A stretch of DNA of 23,992 nt from Peptococcaceae bacterium (GTDB lineage Bacteria; Bacillota; Dehalobacteriia; UBA7702), in NCBI GenBank assembly GCA_019415505.1, contig DXZC01000012.1:1-23992 (forward strand), read 5' to 3'. The position numbers and the translations under genes were made by a program. The notes under the pieces were generated by a model. The model was not told the origin of the DNA. It was given only the letters and a program-made list of their open reading frames with translations, and ran no database searches. Positions 1 through 5,470 of this stretch are shown here, piece by piece. The stretch's first letter is position 1. Each line of letters starts with the position of its first letter.

Positions 1-239
1 TTTATCTATACCATTAATCATTGCAACGGTGTACGGCAAATTACGTTGTTCCCATACCGGGACTCTGGGCCAATGGCCCAGACCCATTTACCATTGTTAC
101 GTTATACGGCAAGTTGCGCTATATTCATAATGTTTATCTATACCATTAATCATTGCAACGGTGTACGGCAAATTACGTTGTTCCCATGCCGGGACTCTGG
201 GCCAATGGCCCAGACCCGTTTACCATTGCAACGGTGTAG
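1..239. repeat. Pair of 96-bp direct repeats with internal hairpin
   Basis: Positions 1-96 and 133-228 are the same sequence except for two A/G differences (56 versus 188, 86 versus 218). The first copy may extend past the window edge. After the 96 bp the copies still resemble each other weakly (97-118 and 229-251). Each unit holds two dyads: a 5-bp stem CAACG/CGTTG with a 15-nt loop (24-48 in copy 1) and a strong stem TCTGGGCC-AAT-GGCCCAGA extended by GGG/CCC across a 2-nt bulge (about 59-85 in copy 1, 191-217 in copy 2). No gene is convincing here. It lies beyond the rplL terminator, so it is probably not part of the ribosomal protein mRNA. It could be a small intergenic repeat family (MITE- or REP-like), but no transposase or target duplication is visible. 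Confidence 0.85.
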
Positions 240-415
240 AAAAAAAATACGTTACACCCATTGCACCTATAAGTTTAATTTTATATTGCCAATTATTGCT
301 TTTATGCAATAGCAGGTTAAGCTGTAGCCATTGACTTTTGCTGAAACTTTAGTGCAAGTACCTGGGAAATTGGCCCGAAACTGTTTGACGTTGCTACGGT
401 GTGCGGTAAGTTATG
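19..415. repeat. Degenerate 27-bp motif, five copies
   Basis: A motif beginning CATTGCAACGGTGTACGGCA recurs at 19-45, 92-118 (diverged), 151-177, 224-251 (with an A-rich insert) and 389-415 (diverged). Copies 1 and 3 are identical because they lie in the 96-bp repeats. The last copy follows a decayed version of the GGCC hairpin (362-380), so 362-415 looks like a third, older unit. The array suggests an element that duplicated locally and then decayed. Function unknown. Confidence 0.6.
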
Positions 416-518
416 AGGTAAGCTATGCACCCATTGTCGCCTTAGGGAAAACTACCATTAATAATTAAGTAATAAGCTTTAATAAGCATTATTGAAAAAT
501 TTAATAAAAGTTAAGTAA

Positions 519-557
519 AATTTAAAAACCCCGCATTTAGGATAATAAAACGCGGGG
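519..557 (-). terminator. Intrinsic terminator after rplL
   Basis: On the minus strand a CCCCGC/GCGGGG stem, extended by four more pairs with one mismatch or wobble, closes a roughly 9-nt loop (529-557) and is followed by a T-run (plus-strand A-run 524-528). It lies 26 bases past the rplL stop and should end the rplJ-rplL transcript. Confidence 0.85.
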
Positions 558-583
558 CTTAGCTTTTTGATTAGGCGGCGAAA

Positions 584-967
584 TTATTTAAGGGTAACGG
601 AAGCGCCAACTTCTTCCAATTTGCCTTTGATTTCTTCGGCTTCATCCTTGGAGATTTTTTCTTTAACAGCTTTAGGAGCTTCGTCAACCAAAGCTTTAGC
701 TTCTTTCAAGCCCAAGCCGGTGATGTCCTTAACAGCTTTGATAACCTTAGTTTTAGCATCGCCAGCGGATTCCAAAACAACGTCAAATTCAGTCTGTTCC
801 GCAGCAGCGCCAGCACCAGCGTCAGCGCCGGCAACGGGAGCAGCGGCTACAGCTACGGGAGCAGCAGCGCTTACGCCAAATTCTTCTTCAAAAGCTTTAA
901 CTAATTCAGATAATTCCAAAACGGATAATTCTTTAACAGCATCCAAAATTTCATTTACTTTAGACAT
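584..967 (-). CDS. rplL: Ribosomal protein L7/L12 (bL12)
   Basis: This 127-residue protein is the ribosomal stalk subunit that binds L10 as dimers and recruits translation GTPases. The N-terminal dimerisation part (about 1-37, with ELSVLELSELVKAFEEEFGV) leads to an alanine/glycine-rich hinge (about 38-56) and the globular C-terminal domain (about 58-127), with the family motifs TEFDVVL, DITGLGLKEAKALVD and AEEIKGKLEEVGA. Length is normal. The ATG has a GGAGG site 8 nt upstream. It sits 60 nt after rplJ and is cotranscribed with it from the L10 leader. An intrinsic terminator follows directly, and no rpoB start is seen in the remaining 580 bases, although rpoB usually comes next in bacteria. 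Confidence 0.98.
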   Translation of the reverse strand: MSKVNEILDAVKELSVLELSELVKAFEEEFGVSAAAPVAVAAAPVAGADAGAGAAAEQTEFDVVLESAGDAKTKVIKAVKDITGLGLKEAKALVDEAPKAVKEKISKDEAEEIKGKLEEVGASVTLK

Positions 968-1027
968 TTTATTTCCTCCAATAAGTATTCTTCTAAATTA
1001 TTCTTCAAATATTTTTAGCAAATTTTT

Positions 1028-1558
1028 TTAGGCAGATTCCTTTTGTTCACGAATCTGATCCAGTACGTTGACGAAATTACGCAGCAAGCCCTGTAAGGCG
1101 CCGGCAAAGCCAGTCATTGGGCTTTGCATACCAGCCAAAACCTGGGACAAAAGAACTTCCCTTGAAGGGAGCTTGGCCAAAGCGGCCACATCGGCAGCGG
1201 GTAAAAGCTTGCCTTCCAATAAACCGGCCTTCACAACAATAGCGGGATGGTCTTTAGCAAAATCCGAAACCACCTTAGCTAAGGCTACAGGGTCGTTGCT
1301 AAAGGCTATAGAGCTGGTGCCTTCGAGAAAGGGATCTAAGTCTGTGATGCCTTCATCGTTAGCGGCCCGTTTAATAAAGGTATTTTTAGATACCTGATAA
1401 GTAACGCCAGCCTCTCTCATAGCACGGCGAAAAGCTGTATCATCATTAACGGTAATGCCTTTATAGTCCATGAGCAATACGGCGCTATTGTTCTGAAAGA
1501 GTTCCTTTAAAGCGGCTACCAGGTTTTCCTTGGCAATTCTCTGAGGTTTTTTATCCAA
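1028..1558 (-). CDS. rplJ: Ribosomal protein L10 (uL10)
   Basis: The 176-residue product is the stalk base protein that anchors L7/L12 to 23S rRNA. The family pattern is clear: an N-terminal KENLVAALKELF helix, VLLMDYKGITV, FRRAMREAGVTYQVSKNTFIKRA in the RNA-binding domain, SIAFSNDPVALAKVVSDFAK, and a C-terminal helix (about 140-176) that binds L12 dimers. The start is TTG at 1558-1556. It is supported by a GGAGGTGA site six bases upstream and by the conserved KENLV context, with no suitable ATG nearby. Expression is probably feedback-controlled by the L10-L12 complex through the leader at 1593-1710, as established for the rplJL operon of Bacillus subtilis. Confidence 0.97.
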   Translation of the reverse strand: MDKKPQRIAKENLVAALKELFQNNSAVLLMDYKGITVNDDTAFRRAMREAGVTYQVSKNTFIKRAANDEGITDLDPFLEGTSSIAFSNDPVALAKVVSDFAKDHPAIVVKAGLLEGKLLPAADVAALAKLPSREVLLSQVLAGMQSPMTGFAGALQGLLRNFVNVLDQIREQKESA

Positions 1559-1592
1559 TTTGATTCACCTCCCCTTTGTGGAATATAAATTT

Positions 1593-1710
1593 AAAAAATT
1601 AATCCCCCGCAGTGAAGCAGGGGATAAAATTACGCAAATAATTATCGCCCAACCTCGGCAGGCGGCCTTAACCATTATACCTTACGGAACCTGCTGTCTG
1701 CGGTTAGAAT
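1593..1710 (-). promoter_or_regulatory. L10 leader with attenuator terminator
   Basis: Read on the minus strand, the stretch from about 1704 down to 1665 carries the hallmarks of the Firmicutes L10 leader: CGCAGACAGCAGGT, an arm containing TGGTTAAGGCC and then CCTGCCGAGGTTGGGCG. It is followed by a hairpin (1602-1625, ATCCCC/GGGGAT stem with one mismatch and further GC pairs) and a T-rich tail (1592-1600), a terminator just before the rplJ ribosome site. The known mechanism is that the L10(L12)4 complex binds the leader and lets the terminator form. I infer the same here from sequence resemblance recalled from memory. Confidence 0.85.
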
Positions 1711-1724
1711 TACAAATTTTTTAC

Positions 1725-1753
1725 AGTTTAACATAGCTATAAGCTATTGTCAA
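1725..1753 (-). promoter_or_regulatory. Sigma-A promoter of rplJ-rplL
   Basis: On the minus strand there is TTGACA (1753-1748), a 17-bp spacer and TAAACT (1730-1725), preceded by TGT, which makes an extended -10. It begins 15 bases past the rplA stop and directly precedes the L10 leader. No terminator separates it from rplA, so read-through from the upstream operon probably also feeds rplJ-rplL. Confidence 0.75.
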
Positions 1754-1767
1754 TGTTTTATGGGCAA

Positions 1768-2469
1768 TTATTTGCCCAAGGGTTTCTGGGGATTAATCCG
1801 CACCCCAGGTCCCATCGTGGCGGATATGGCTATACTCTTCATGTACTGGCCTTTAGCGGCGGAAGGTTTAGCCTTAATCAGGGTTTCCACCAATGCGGTG
1901 TAGTTAGCCAGCAATTGTTCTTCCGTAAAGGAAGCTTTGCCGAGAACTACATGGACATTAGCGGCTTTATCCAACCGATATTCAACCTTACCGGCTTTAA
2001 CTTCCTGCACAGCCTTGGTCACATCGGGAGTTACCGTACCGGTTTTCGGGTTGGGCATTAAGCCTTTAGGCCCTAAAACACGGCCTAATTTACCGACTAT
2101 ACCCATCATATCAGGGGTAGCCACAACTACATCAAAATCAAACCAGTTTTCCTTCTGGATTTTTTCCACCATATCTTCCGCGCCGACAAAATCCGCGCCG
2201 GCAGCTTCGGCTTCCTTAGCTTTATCGCCCTTGGCGAAAACCAACACAGAGCGTGTGCGGCCGGTGCCGTGGGGTAAAACCATAGCGCCGCGCACCTGCT
2301 GGTCAGCTTGGCGGGGGTCAAGGTTAAGGCGGATTGCCAAATCAATGGTTTCATCAAATTTGGCAGTGGCTGTTTTTTTCAAAACAGCAAACGCTTCCTG
2401 GGGTTCATACAGAGTAGCTCTGCTGAATTCCTTCAGGGCGTTCTCATATTTCTTGCCATGTTTGGCCAT
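1768..2469 (-). CDS. rplA: Ribosomal protein L1 (uL1)
   Basis: The 233-residue protein forms the mobile L1 stalk, which helps release deacylated tRNA from the E site, and also acts as a translational repressor of its own mRNA in well-studied bacteria. Family motifs seen are MAKHGKKY at the start, NLDPRQADQQVRGAMVLPHG, VLVFAKGDKAKEAEAAGADFVG, LGRVLGPKGLMPNPKTGTVT and the C-terminal ISATMGPGVRI. The reading frame is open 16 codons further upstream, but the ATG at 2469 is chosen because MAKHGKKY is the usual L1 start and an AGGAGGT site lies at the right distance. It follows rplK by 69 bases, which contain an L1-site-like hairpin (2485-2515). Confidence 0.97.
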   Translation of the reverse strand: MAKHGKKYENALKEFSRATLYEPQEAFAVLKKTATAKFDETIDLAIRLNLDPRQADQQVRGAMVLPHGTGRTRSVLVFAKGDKAKEAEAAGADFVGAEDMVEKIQKENWFDFDVVVATPDMMGIVGKLGRVLGPKGLMPNPKTGTVTPDVTKAVQEVKAGKVEYRLDKAANVHVVLGKASFTEEQLLANYTALVETLIKAKPSAAKGQYMKSIAISATMGPGVRINPQKPLGK

Positions 2470-2484
2470 ATCATTACCTCCTAT

Positions 2485-2515
2485 GTGGTATATTGGGCAG
2501 TTTAGGCCCTCCCAC
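2485..2515 (-). promoter_or_regulatory. Putative L1-binding mRNA hairpin before rplA
   Basis: The minus-strand RNA would form an outer stem GTGG/CCAC, an asymmetric internal loop (GA on one side, AATATA on the other), an inner stem GGGC/GCCC and a 7-nt loop. The strands GTGGGAGG and ATACCAC match those that build the L1-binding helix 76-77 region of bacterial 23S rRNA, as I recall the E. coli sequence. It lies just 5' of the rplA ribosome site, where repressor binding would block initiation. See the near-twin at 2990-3024. Confidence 0.7.
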
Positions 2516-2538
2516 AAAATTCAACACGATTTTACGAC

Positions 2539-2964
2539 TTAGTCAACAACCTCAATACCCATGCTCCGGGCTGTGCCTTCGATAATGAGCATAGCGCTGT
2601 CAATATCGCTGGCATTCAAGTCCGGCATTTTTTCTTGGGCAATTTCTTTGATTTTGTCCCGACCCAAAGTAGCTACTTTTTTCTTATTGGGTTCGCCGGA
2701 AGCCGTTTCAATACCTGCTGCTTTTTTCAAAAGAACTGCCGCGGGGGGAGTCTTGAGAACAAAAGTGAAGGAACGATCTTCGTAGACAGTGATTTCCGCC
2801 GGAATAATCAGACCGTTTTGCGCCTGGGTCTTTTCATTAAATTCCTTGCAGAAGCCCATGATATTCACCCCATGCTGACCCAACGCGGGACCGACAGGGG
2901 GAGCCGGATTGGCCTTACCCGCGGGAATCTGTAATTTGATAACCGCCATGACTTTTTTGGCCAT
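2539..2964 (-). CDS. rplK: Ribosomal protein L11 (uL11)
   Basis: This 141-residue protein of the GTPase-associated centre binds 23S rRNA with its C-terminal domain and contacts elongation factors with its N-terminal domain. Conserved segments include KLQIPAGKANPAPPVGPALG and QHGVNIMGFCKEFN (N-domain, about 9-45), then TFVLKTPPAAVLLKKAAG, and the rRNA-binding part with SAMLIIEGTARSMGIEV at the end. The frame is open 22 codons upstream, but the ATG at 2964 has a GAGGAGGTG site and yields the family's normal length. It follows nusG by 97 bases that hold an L1-like hairpin, so it is probably controlled together with rplA by L1. Confidence 0.97.
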   Translation of the reverse strand: MAKKVMAVIKLQIPAGKANPAPPVGPALGQHGVNIMGFCKEFNEKTQAQNGLIIPAEITVYEDRSFTFVLKTPPAAVLLKKAAGIETASGEPNKKKVATLGRDKIKEIAQEKMPDLNASDIDSAMLIIEGTARSMGIEVVD

Positions 2965-2989
2965 CCTAATACACCTCCTCTTACTATAT

Positions 2990-3024
2990 GTGGTATAACG
3001 GGACAGATGATTTGTCCCTCCCAC
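2990..3024 (-). promoter_or_regulatory. Putative L1-binding mRNA hairpin before rplK
   Basis: The minus-strand RNA would form GTGG/CCAC, the same asymmetric loop (GA versus GTTATA), a 6-bp inner stem GGGACA/TGTCCC and a 7-nt loop. The outer stem and internal loop are nearly the same as in the rplA copy, while the inner stem and apical loop differ. Pairing is kept while bases change, as expected of a conserved RNA structure. It resembles the 23S rRNA L1 site and lies just 5' of the rplK ribosome site, the classical place for L1 autoregulation. Confidence 0.75.
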
Positions 3025-3061
3025 CAACAAAAACGGCTACGCCGCTTGTGTGGAGCTAAAT

Positions 3062-3586
3062 TTAGATTTTTTCCACTTGGTAAAACTCAAGTTCCACCGG
3101 GGTTTCCCGGCCAAACATATCCACAACGACCTTGACTTTACCTTTTTCCGGAAAAATTTCCTCAACCACGCCAACAAGGTCCTCAAAGGGACCGTCTTTA
3201 ACGCGGACATTTTCGCCAAGGGCGAAAAATACTTTAATTCTACCTTCTATAACACCAAGCTGTTCTAAAACACCTTGGGCTTCTTCCTCTTTTAAGGGCA
3301 CCGGCTTATTGCCTGTGCCAACAAAGCCAGTAACGCCGGGAGTATTCCTTACAACATACCAGGAATCGTCGGTTAGAATCATTTCCACCAGGACGTAACC
3401 TGGGAATACCTTGCGTTTAACTGTTTTTTTCTTGCCGTCCTTAACCTGGATTTCGTCCTCCATGGGTACTATAATACGGAAGATGTGATCCTCCATATTC
3501 ATGGATTCCGCCCTTTTTTCCAGGTTCATTTTTACCTTATTTTCATAGCCGGCGTAAGTATGTATGACATACCAAAGTTTTTCCAT
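3062..3586 (-). CDS. nusG: Transcription elongation/antitermination factor NusG
   Basis: The 174-residue protein binds RNA polymerase through its N-terminal NGN domain and contacts nucleic acid or partners through a C-terminal KOW domain. Visible are KLWYVIHTYAGYENKVK at the start, KRKVFPGYVLVEM and VVRNTPGVTGFVG in the NGN domain (to about 105), and the KOW motif VRVKDGPFEDLVGVVEEI (about 122-140), ending with an ELEFYQVEKI strand. The frame extends seven codons upstream, but the ATG at 3586 has a GGGAGGG site at 8 nt and gives the canonical N-terminus. It follows secE by 38 bases and is in the usual secE-nusG-rplK order. Confidence 0.97.
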   Translation of the reverse strand: MEKLWYVIHTYAGYENKVKMNLEKRAESMNMEDHIFRIIVPMEDEIQVKDGKKKTVKRKVFPGYVLVEMILTDDSWYVVRNTPGVTGFVGTGNKPVPLKEEEAQGVLEQLGVIEGRIKVFFALGENVRVKDGPFEDLVGVVEEIFPEKGKVKVVVDMFGRETPVELEFYQVEKI

Positions 3587-3605
3587 TGCAAGAGCCCTCC
3601 CGCTC

Positions 3606-3642
3606 ATGAAGTTAGTGCGTCAAATTAGTGCGTCAACTTCAT
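3606..3642 (-). repeat. Hairpin and 13-bp tandem duplication at the secE stop
   Basis: An 8-bp perfect inverted repeat (ATGAAGTT at 3606-3613, AACTTCAT at 3635-3642) encloses two copies of the 12-mer TTAGTGCGTCAA (3612-3623 and 3625-3636), one base apart. On the coding strand the upstream copy encodes the last three residues and stop of secE, and the second copy is its untranslated duplicate. The hairpin lies 20 nt before the nusG start. Confidence 0.8.
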
Positions 3643-3861
3643 AAGACCTTCCATTCCCAATGTCAAGAGGGAATCTATAATCCACAAAAAGAGCCCGATT
3701 ACTAAAATAGTAACCAACACGATGATAGTAAAATTCAAGAGCTGCTTTTTGGTAGGCCAATGAACTTTTTTCAATTCAGCCCAAACGCTGCGCATGAACG
3801 TCTTTACCCGAACGGTAAACTTAGGCTTGTTTTTTGCTACCGCAGTAGTTTTTGTAGCCAC
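3625..3861 (-). CDS. secE: Protein translocase subunit SecE
   Basis: The 78-residue product is the small essential clamp subunit of the SecYEG channel. After a basic, flexible N-terminus come the conserved amphipathic segment SVWAELKKVHWPTKKQLLNFT and one membrane helix (about 45-66, TIIVLVTILVIGLFLWIIDSLL), as in single-span Firmicutes SecE. The GTG at 3861 is preferred because AGGAAG lies 8 nt upstream. The GTG three codons earlier would abut that site. Its 3' end carries a 13-bp tandem duplication (see 3606-3642). It lies 26 bases after rpmG. Confidence 0.94.
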   Translation of the reverse strand: MATKTTAVAKNKPKFTVRVKTFMRSVWAELKKVHWPTKKQLLNFTIIVLVTILVIGLFLWIIDSLLTLGMEGLMKLTH

Positions 3862-3887
3862 AAAAGTCACTTCCTAACTAAAAATTC

Positions 3888-4037
3888 TTACTTAGTTTCT
3901 TTGTGCAGGGTATGAGCCTTGCAATGAGGACAATATTTCTTCACTTCAAGACGATCGGGATTGTTCTTTTTATTTTTGTCGGTAGTGTAATTTCTGTTTT
4001 TACATTCCGTGCAAGCCAAGATAATTCCAATACGCAT
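3888..4037 (-). CDS. rpmG: Ribosomal protein L33 (bL33), zinc-binding form
   Basis: The 49-residue large-subunit protein has two CxxC pairs (C9/C12 in CTEC and C36/C39 in CPHC), so it is the zinc-binding C+ form rather than the cysteine-free paralogue that replaces it under zinc limitation in some Firmicutes. Motifs are MRIGIILACTECKNRNY and NNPDRLEVKKYCPHCKAHTLHKETK. The frame is open 36 codons upstream, but the ATG at 4037 has an AGGAGGTG site and gives the exact family length. It is the first gene of the rpmG-secE-nusG-rplK-rplA operon, with a promoter about 45 bases upstream. Confidence 0.97.
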   Translation of the reverse strand: MRIGIILACTECKNRNYTTDKNKKNNPDRLEVKKYCPHCKAHTLHKETK

Positions 4038-4079
4038 AACGCACCTCCTAATACATAATGAGGACAGAGTACCTACAAT

Positions 4080-4108
4080 AGAATAACACAGCGCGGCAAC
4101 CCTGTCAA
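4080..4108 (-). promoter_or_regulatory. Sigma-A promoter of the rpmG-secE-nusG-rplKA operon
   Basis: On the minus strand there is TTGACA (4108-4103), a 17-bp spacer and TATTCT (4085-4080), preceded by TGT, which makes an extended -10. The next gene start downstream is rpmG, and the rpoD terminator lies just upstream. Confidence 0.8.
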
Positions 4109-4133
4109 GAAAAAAATGGGACAAACAGGAAAT

Positions 4134-4178
4134 TAAAAACCTCAAAAGCTGTGCTGTCTTAGACTTAACTTTTGAGGT
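4134..4178 (-). terminator. Intrinsic terminator after rpoD (symmetric)
   Basis: A perfect 10-bp stem, ACCTCAAAAG (4139-4148) with CTTTTGAGGT (4169-4178), has a 20-nt loop, with A-runs on the left and T-runs on the right. It could terminate in both directions. In context it ends the dnaG-rpoD transcript and insulates it from the rpmG promoter 25 bases further on. Confidence 0.85.
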
Positions 4179-4251
4179 TTTTTCTAATTCGCTAGCTATC
4201 GCCCAAAGGTTATTTATTACCCATAACCCTTTTTATTTAACCCTCTATAAT

Positions 4252-5367
4252 TTATTCCAAATAATCCCGCAATTTTTTACTGCGGCTGGGGTGGCGCAAC
4301 TTCCTTAAAGCTTTGGCCTCAATTTGCCGAATACGCTCCCTGGTGACGCCGAATTCCTGGCCCACCTCTTCCAAGGTGCGGGAGCGGCCGTCGTCTAAGC
4401 CGAAGCGCAGCTGTAAAACCTTACGTTCCCTAGGTTGCAAAGTGGCCAAAACATCGTCTAGCTGTTCCTTGAGTAAAACAAAGGAGGCCATTTCCGCTGG
4501 GGCCGGCGCGTCCTCGTCTTCAATAAAGTCGCCCAGGTGGCTATCGTCCTCTTCACCGATGGGCGTTTCCAGGGACACAGGCTCTTGGGCAATTTTTTGA
4601 ATTTCCCGTACCCGCTCCACTGAGATATCCATTTCCGCCGCTATTTCCTCCGGCATCGGTTCCCGGCCTAAATCCTGTAACAGCTGGCGGTTAACCCGGT
4701 GTAATTTATTGATAGTTTCCACCATATGCACCGGTATGCGAATTGTGCGGGCTTGGTCGGCAATAGCCCTGGTAATGGCCTGTCTTATCCACCAGGTGGC
4801 ATAAGTGCTGAATTTGTAACCCCGGCGGTAATCAAATTTTTCCACCGCCTTAATTAAGCCCAAATTACCCTCTTGAATTAAGTCCAGGAACAGCATACCC
4901 CGGCCCACATAGCGCTTGGCAATACTGACCACCAGGCGCAGGTTGGATTCGGAAAGGCGCTTTTTCGCCGCCTCGTCCCCGTTCTCCATTCTTTTCGCCA
5001 GCTCCACTTCTTCTTCGGCAGATAATAAAGGTACGCGGCCAATCTCTTTGAGATACATTTTCACCGGGTCATCTACGAAAACACCATCGGGCACGGTAAT
5101 TTCCGCTTCCACTTCCACCGGCTCCGCCACGACCTCCTCGATAACGTCCAGATTCTCCGGCGCGTCAATTTGGTCCAGGTCGGCGGTTTCGTCAATTACA
5201 TCAATGCCGGCTTGGGCGAACTGAACGTAAATATCATCCATTTGTTCCGGGGATAAATCCAACTCAGATAAGGTATCCTGAATCTCAGTATAGGTGAGAA
5301 AATGACGAGATTTTCCGGACGCCATCAATTTTTTAACTAAATCACTGCTGGTATTCTCTGACTTCAT
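4252..5367 (-). CDS. rpoD: Primary sigma factor of RNA polymerase (sigma-A/RpoD)
   Basis: The 371-residue protein directs RNA polymerase to housekeeping promoters. Seen in order: an acidic N-terminal part with a reduced region 1.1 (1-95, LTYTEIQDTLSELDLSPEQMDDIY); region 1.2 (about 100-130, DPVKMYLKEIGRVPLLS); region 2 (about 140-215), with NLRLVVSIAKRYVGRGM, the core-binding DLIQEGNLGLIKAVEKFDY and the -10 reading YKFSTYATWWIRQAITRAI; region 3 (about 215-285); and region 4 (about 305-370), with the helix-turn-helix TLEEVGQEFGVTRERIRQIEAKAL that reads the -35 box. The length is typical of Gram-positive sigma-A. The ATG has an AAGGGGGT site. It follows dnaG by 103 bases, the common dnaG-rpoD pairing. 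Confidence 0.98.
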   Translation of the reverse strand: MKSENTSSDLVKKLMASGKSRHFLTYTEIQDTLSELDLSPEQMDDIYVQFAQAGIDVIDETADLDQIDAPENLDVIEEVVAEPVEVEAEITVPDGVFVDDPVKMYLKEIGRVPLLSAEEEVELAKRMENGDEAAKKRLSESNLRLVVSIAKRYVGRGMLFLDLIQEGNLGLIKAVEKFDYRRGYKFSTYATWWIRQAITRAIADQARTIRIPVHMVETINKLHRVNRQLLQDLGREPMPEEIAAEMDISVERVREIQKIAQEPVSLETPIGEEDDSHLGDFIEDEDAPAPAEMASFVLLKEQLDDVLATLQPRERKVLQLRFGLDDGRSRTLEEVGQEFGVTRERIRQIEAKALRKLRHPSRSKKLRDYLE

Positions 5368-5424
5368 TATTTACCCCCTTTCTGTAATATAGTGCATAAG
5401 ACCCCCTGTTCTAGCAGGGAAATC

Positions 5425-5430
5425 ATTATA
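5425..5430 (-). promoter_or_regulatory. Possible -10 box between dnaG and rpoD
   Basis: A TATAAT on the minus strand lies 58 bases before the rpoD start, but no good -35 box is found at 16-18 bp. A small CCCTG/CAGGG stem follows it (about 5401-5418). It may be a minor internal promoter for rpoD. The case is weak. Confidence 0.25.
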
Positions 5431-5470
5431 GCCCTTAATTTATTGGCAATTATGCTATACTAAGTATTCA

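Noticed and set aside
46..312. Plus-strand open frame in the repeat region
   Set aside because: It is built from the direct repeats, encodes repeated MFPYRDSGPMAQT-like blocks by translation of the hairpin, and has no ribosome site.
567..1031. Long plus-strand frame across rplL
   Set aside because: It is antisense to a certain ribosomal protein gene and arises from its alanine/lysine codon bias; it has no ribosome site.
1937..2542. 201-codon plus-strand frame across rplA
   Set aside because: Antisense shadow of rplA with no family resemblance.
4195..4251. Second hairpin (GGTTAT/ATAACC) before the rpoD terminator
   Set aside because: A weak AT-rich stem; on the transcribed minus strand no T-run follows it.
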